The position numbers were made by a program, and so were the translations under genes. This document shows positions 7,066 through 8,813 of a stretch of 8,813 nucleotides of DNA, piece by piece (position 1 is the stretch's first letter; the number at the start of each line of letters is the position of its first letter). The stretch is taken from positions 1-8,813 of the forward strand of contig JAUYSE010000153.1 in the NCBI GenBank assembly GCA_030696465.1, written 5' to 3'. Source of the stretch: Legionellaceae bacterium. Lineage in GTDB: Bacteria > Pseudomonadota > Gammaproteobacteria > Legionellales > Legionellaceae. Under the pieces are notes generated by a model, which had not been told where the DNA came from, ran no database searches, and saw nothing but the letters and a program-made list of their open reading frames with translations.

Positions 7066-7094
7066 AAATTTCGTTCACAGAACCTAGTATACCG

Positions 7095-7132
7095 CCGGAT
7101 ACTTTTCTAAAAAAAGTATCCGGTTATTTCTC
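7095..7132 (+). terminator. Intrinsic terminator of the rpmBG operon, displaced by the IS
   Basis: CCGGATACTTTT (7095-7106) and AAAAGTATCCGG (7112-7123) form a perfect 12-bp stem with a 5-nt loop, followed by a T-rich run (7124-7132). Without the IS it would begin about 8 bp after the rpmG stop codon, so it almost certainly belonged to rpmBG; now it also terminates any read-through from the transposase. Confidence 0.85.
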
Positions 7133-7311
7133 TTTCCTCAGTTATCGATATATTTAAAAAATAGTATACCTTTTCGATTCGTTAGCATCAAAATCGCCCT
7201 GAACAAATGCCTTTAAAAATTTTAGTCGGCTTTCTTCCTCCTGATAATGACAAAAGACACTCAGAAAAAACCTGTCAATGATATTCCTCCCTCCATTTTT
7301 CTCAAATAAAA

Positions 7312-7339
7312 TTGCAAAAAAATAAAACAATACTATACT
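7312..7339 (+). promoter_or_regulatory. Candidate promoter upstream of the structured region before hpf
   Basis: TTGCAA (7312-7317), 16-nt spacer, TATACT (7334-7339), in an AT-rich stretch. Start predicted near 7346, just where base composition switches to GC-richer. Confidence 0.5.
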
Positions 7340-7345
7340 TAAATT

Positions 7346-7488
7346 AAGGGGCAAATTTGGAACTGGAGTTTGTTCCTTCATGTACTGCCTGCAATTGCCG
7401 TCCGAGGCTTGTAACGCTTCCGCGGGGTTCCTACGGGGCTTTATTGGACCGCAGACGTTGTGGTTGCACGTGGTACACATATTTTTTA
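7346..7488 (+). ncRNA. Candidate small RNA or structured hpf leader, unidentified
   Basis: A stretch of about 130 nt, clearly GC-richer than its flanks, folds on paper. GGAAC (7359-7363) pairs with GTTCC (7372-7376). A long outer stem pairs 7381-7394 with 7464-7477 with one C/C mismatch and two G-U pairs. Inside it, 7396-7403 pairs with 7446-7453 with one mismatch. The outer stem is followed by a run of six T (7482-7487), as at an intrinsic end. I see no signatures of tRNA, 4.5S RNA, RNase P RNA or tmRNA; a divergent 6S-like rod cannot be excluded. The alternative is an untranslated leader of hpf. The 438 bp between the IS and hpf otherwise hold only the rpmBG terminator and promoters. Confidence 0.35.
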
Positions 7489-7492
7489 TAGT
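7464..7492 (+). promoter_or_regulatory. Candidate hpf-proximal promoter
   Basis: TTGCAC (7464-7469), 17-nt spacer, TATAGT (7487-7492). Its -35 overlaps the 3' arm of the candidate RNA stem and its start would leave a leader of about 24 nt. A perfect 12-bp palindrome TTCCTTAAGGAA (7504-7515) covers the hpf Shine-Dalgarno. Confidence 0.45.
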
Positions 7493-7522
7493 TATAGGAT
7501 TTATTCCTTAAGGAAAGCTCTC

Positions 7523-7813
7523 ATGGATATTCAATTTGTCGGAAAAAACGTCGAAGTTACTCCCGCCTTACGTAATTTTACCAAGGATAAATTAAGCAGA
7601 CTTGAGCGTCATTATGATCACATCACGTCCATGCATATCACTTTTAGAATAGAGAAATTAGAGCAAATTGTAGAGGCAACGGTGTACCTTCGTAAACTTG
7701 AAATTTGTGCCAGTGCACAATCAGAGCTTATGTATACAGCAGTAGATGAAATTGTGCACAAATTAGATCGACAAATTATAAAACATAAAGAAAAAGTACA
7801 AAATCACCATTAA
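7523..7813 (+). CDS. hpf: Ribosome hibernation promoting factor, short form
   Basis: 96 residues, as in E. coli HPF (95). It starts MDIQFVGKNVEVTPALR.F and has KL.RLERHYD, IVEATV, ICASAQSELMYTAVD and the end KLDRQIIKHKEKV, all matching the family. It binds the 30S decoding region in stationary phase and supports inactive 100S dimers; the short form acts with RMF, which is not in this window. I start at the ATG at 7523 because AGGA lies 8 nt upstream; the same frame is open back to a GTG at 7460 but that stretch is not HPF-like. In enterics hpf lies between rpoN and ptsN; neither is here. Confidence 0.95.
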   Translation: MDIQFVGKNVEVTPALRNFTKDKLSRLERHYDHITSMHITFRIEKLEQIVEATVYLRKLEICASAQSELMYTAVDEIVHKLDRQIIKHKEKVQNHH

Positions 7814-7870
7814 ATAAATCGCGCATAAAAGTAACTCGTTGACTCTTGTCCCAACAATTCCCGTGAATGA

Positions 7871-7898
7871 GGTGTAAGCTGAAAAACCAGCTTACGCC
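7871..7898. repeat. Perfect-arm hairpin resembling two abutting tips of the right-end element
   Basis: GGTGTAAGCTG (7871-7881) and CAGCTTACGCC (7888-7898) form an 11-bp stem with one G-T pair and a 6-nt loop. No T tract follows, so it is a poor terminator. CAGCTTACGC is identical to the tip of the inverted repeats at 8466-8813, and the left arm keeps GGTG and TAAGCTGA of the other end, in tip-to-tip orientation. Confidence 0.55.
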
Positions 7899-7916
7899 TT
7901 ATGTAGCGCACGATGT

Positions 7917-7976
7917 ACAAAAAAACAAAAAAAAACATTCAGAGAACTAGACTAGCAAATATGCTTCATGTACAAT
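7917..7976 (+). promoter_or_regulatory. Candidate fis promoter with A-tract UP element
   Basis: TAGACT (7948-7953), 17-nt spacer, TACAAT (7971-7976). Two A tracts (7919-7925 and 7927-7935) lie where an UP element should be. The predicted start near 7983 places a 7-bp hairpin (7985-7991 with 7997-8003) at the very 5' end of the mRNA. A second weaker candidate is TTGGAA (7996-8001) and TTAAAT (8018-8023), 16 nt apart. Confidence 0.45.
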
Positions 7977-8042
7977 TAATCTTGCTTTCCAAGGGTTGGA
8001 AAGTAAACTTGGACTTTTTAAATTTAAAAATAAGGAAGTTAT

Positions 8043-8342
8043 ATGAATGTCGTTGATGCACCTGCAATTTCTTCTTTGATTAAAGAAGAAACCGGTCTTC
8101 AAGAGTTGGTTTATAACTTGGTGACTCGTTTCTTAGCAGAAAATAAAAGTAAACCAGTTGAAGAGCTCTATGACATGATTCTCTCTGAAGTAGAGCCCCC
8201 TTTACTAAAAGCAGTCATGGAGCGACGAAGAGGCAATCAGTTACAAGCTGCCAAAATGTTGGGTATCAGCAGAGGCACTATCCGCAAAAAATTGCTACGT
8301 TATTTCGGTACGAAGTATTTTCGTTTAACAGACGACGAATAA
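8043..8342 (+). CDS. fis: DNA-binding protein Fis
   Basis: 99-residue nucleoid-associated protein that bends DNA and adjusts transcription of rRNA and many growth-related genes as a homodimer. Residues 40-62 (LYDMILSEVE.PLL..VM) match the dimer helices, and RGNQLQAAKMLGISRGTIRKK (helix-turn-helix, about 63-83) is the Fis signature with N65, Q66, R77, T79 and K82. The N-terminus is about 8 residues shorter than in E. coli, while a tail of about 10 residues (from GTKYF to the end) runs beyond the usual KKYG end. AAGGAAG lies 5 nt before ATG. dusB, usually co-transcribed upstream in enterics, is absent, so fis looks monocistronic with its own promoter and terminator. Confidence 0.95.
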   Translation: MNVVDAPAISSLIKEETGLQELVYNLVTRFLAENKSKPVEELYDMILSEVEPPLLKAVMERRRGNQLQAAKMLGISRGTIRKKLLRYFGTKYFRLTDDE

Positions 8343-8373
8343 ATCGTTGCTGACGCGAAATTAATAATATAAA

Positions 8374-8432
8374 ACGGAGTACTTGCTCAAAAAGTCTTTC
8401 TCGGACTTAGAGCAGATACTCCGTTTTTTTTT
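8374..8432 (+). terminator. Intrinsic terminator of fis
   Basis: ACGGAGTA (8374-8381) pairs with TACTCCGT (8417-8424), TGCTC (8384-8388) with GAGCA (8410-8414), and AAGTC (8392-8396) with GACTT (8404-8408) in the apex. A run of nine T (8424-8432) follows. Confidence 0.93.
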
Positions 8433-8465
8433 GCCCAATAACATGACCTATAAGATTTTTTAATT

Positions 8466-8498
8466 ACTCAGCTTACGCACCCACAACTGCCATCCCGG
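8466..8498 (+). repeat. Left terminal inverted repeat of the MITE-like element
   Basis: 33 bp, mismatched with the right copy only at repeat positions 19 (C against A) and 25 (C against T). Ends in CATCCCGG. Confidence 0.85.
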
Positions 8499-8780
8499 GT
8501 ATTAAGCTGTCCCTTGGTCACACCTATATTTTGAGAAAATAATAAAATAGCACGTCATTTCGAGCCAGTTTTAATACAGAAAAGAACCACAGAGAATTCT
8601 GCGAGAAATCTCCTGCAGACAGATCGATCCCAGCGGCAAGGAGATCCATCGCGGAATTTTCAGAGACTTTAACTTAATTCAAACTGCCTCTAGATGACGG
8701 ATTCTTTAAGAACTTGTGTAGAAGATTCAGGGCATTAAGACCTGCTAAGGCTCGCGCGCTCGCTCAAGTTTCTCTAAATT

Positions 8781-8813
8781 CCGGGATGACAGTTTTGGGT
8801 GCGTAAGCTGAGT
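8781..8813 (-). repeat. Right terminal inverted repeat of the MITE-like element
   Basis: Reverse-complement partner of 8466-8498, beginning CCGGGATGACAG and ending in GTAAGCTGAGT at the last base of the window. The repeat may extend past the window. Confidence 0.85.

Larger units (their letters stand above)
6221..7084 (+). mobile_element. IS5-family insertion sequence, complete, 864 bp
   Basis: Perfect 20-bp terminal inverted repeats lie at 6221-6240 and 7065-7084, starting GGTTCTGTGAACG. TA is duplicated at 6219-6220 and 7085-7086. Because of the palindromic context CTAG on both sides, a 4-bp CTAG duplication with an element 2 bp shorter cannot be excluded. It carries a single intact transposase gene that ends in the right repeat. 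GG ends and a TA target resemble the IS427-type group of the IS5 family, although many of those use two overlapping frames. The perfect repeats and intact gene suggest a recent insertion. Confidence 0.95.
8466..8813. mobile_element. Non-coding MITE-like element with 33-bp terminal inverted repeats
   Basis: The left end (8466-8498, ACTCAGCTTACGCACCCA...) and the reverse complement of the right end (8781-8813) match at 31 of 33 bases. The 282 bp between them have no credible gene. The interior contains stretches like dispersed enterobacterial/Legionellales-type repeats: GTCATTTCGAGC (8555-8566), GAGAAATCTCCTGC (8603-8616), GAGATCCATCGCGG and TAGATGACGG. One of them folds as a hairpin (8598-8619). 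The window stops at the right tip, so a target duplication cannot be checked. It is probably mobilised in trans by an unknown transposase; the ends do not match the IS in this window. Confidence 0.65.

Noticed and set aside
7154..7480. 108-codon open frame on the minus strand upstream of hpf
   Set aside because: It runs antisense through the candidate RNA and promoter region, has no recognisable domain, an unbalanced composition and no convincing ribosome site; more likely a chance frame.
7346..7488. Identification of the structured stretch as tRNA, 4.5S RNA or tmRNA
   Set aside because: No cloverleaf with a TTCRA loop, no GGAAGGAAGCAGCC-type loop of 4.5S RNA, and far too short for tmRNA.
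7460..7522. GTG start 21 codons upstream for HPF
   Set aside because: The extra peptide has no HPF similarity, overlaps the promoter, and the ATG at 7523 has a well-spaced AGGA.
8499..8780. Possible transposase or CRISPR array inside the right-end element
   Set aside because: No open frame of useful length and no evenly spaced direct repeats; only palindromic fragments.

Overview
The window looks like a piece of an AT-rich gammaproteobacterial chromosome, probably from a host-associated member of the Legionellales (the Rickettsiella/Coxiella/Legionella side). Enolase next to FtsB, L28 next to a cysteine-free L33, short-form HPF and a Fis protein together indicate a gammaproteobacterium. The AT-rich spacers, two eukaryotic-type protein kinases and dispersed repeats with an insertion sequence suggest an intracellular lifestyle. 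The order-level placement is inference.

Left third (1-2900, minus strand): two paralogous eukaryotic-like kinases in tandem. The upstream copy (1445-2899) is complete, with all core catalytic residues but HGD and DWG in place of HRD and DFG. The downstream copy (55-1221) keeps canonical HRD and DFG and has an exact 60-residue tandem duplication at its N-terminus, but it stops 15 residues after the DFG glycine. Both share an unfamiliar N-terminal module and are candidate secreted effectors.

Middle (2900-6221, plus strand): housekeeping genes. Enolase overlaps ftsB, as in many gammaproteobacteria. A secreted NodB-type polysaccharide deacetylase follows, and then the ribosomal protein pair rpmB-rpmG behind a good sigma70-type promoter.

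IS insertion (6221-7084): an intact 864-bp IS5-family element with 20-bp perfect terminal inverted repeats sits exactly in the rpmG stop codon. The TAG is kept, but the operon's strong terminator (7095-7123) now lies beyond the IS. The IS leader can fold so that it hides the transposase ribosome binding site in read-through transcripts.

Right third (7085-8813): a GC-richer, foldable stretch behind its own promoter (about 7346-7488, candidate small RNA or leader) precedes hpf (7523-7813). A palindromic hairpin follows, then fis (8043-8342) with a likely UP-element promoter and a strong intrinsic terminator. The window ends in a 348-bp non-coding element with 33-bp inverted repeats (8466-8813), MITE-like. 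The hpf-fis hairpin looks like two tips of the same repeat placed end to end. I see no tRNA, rRNA or CRISPR array.
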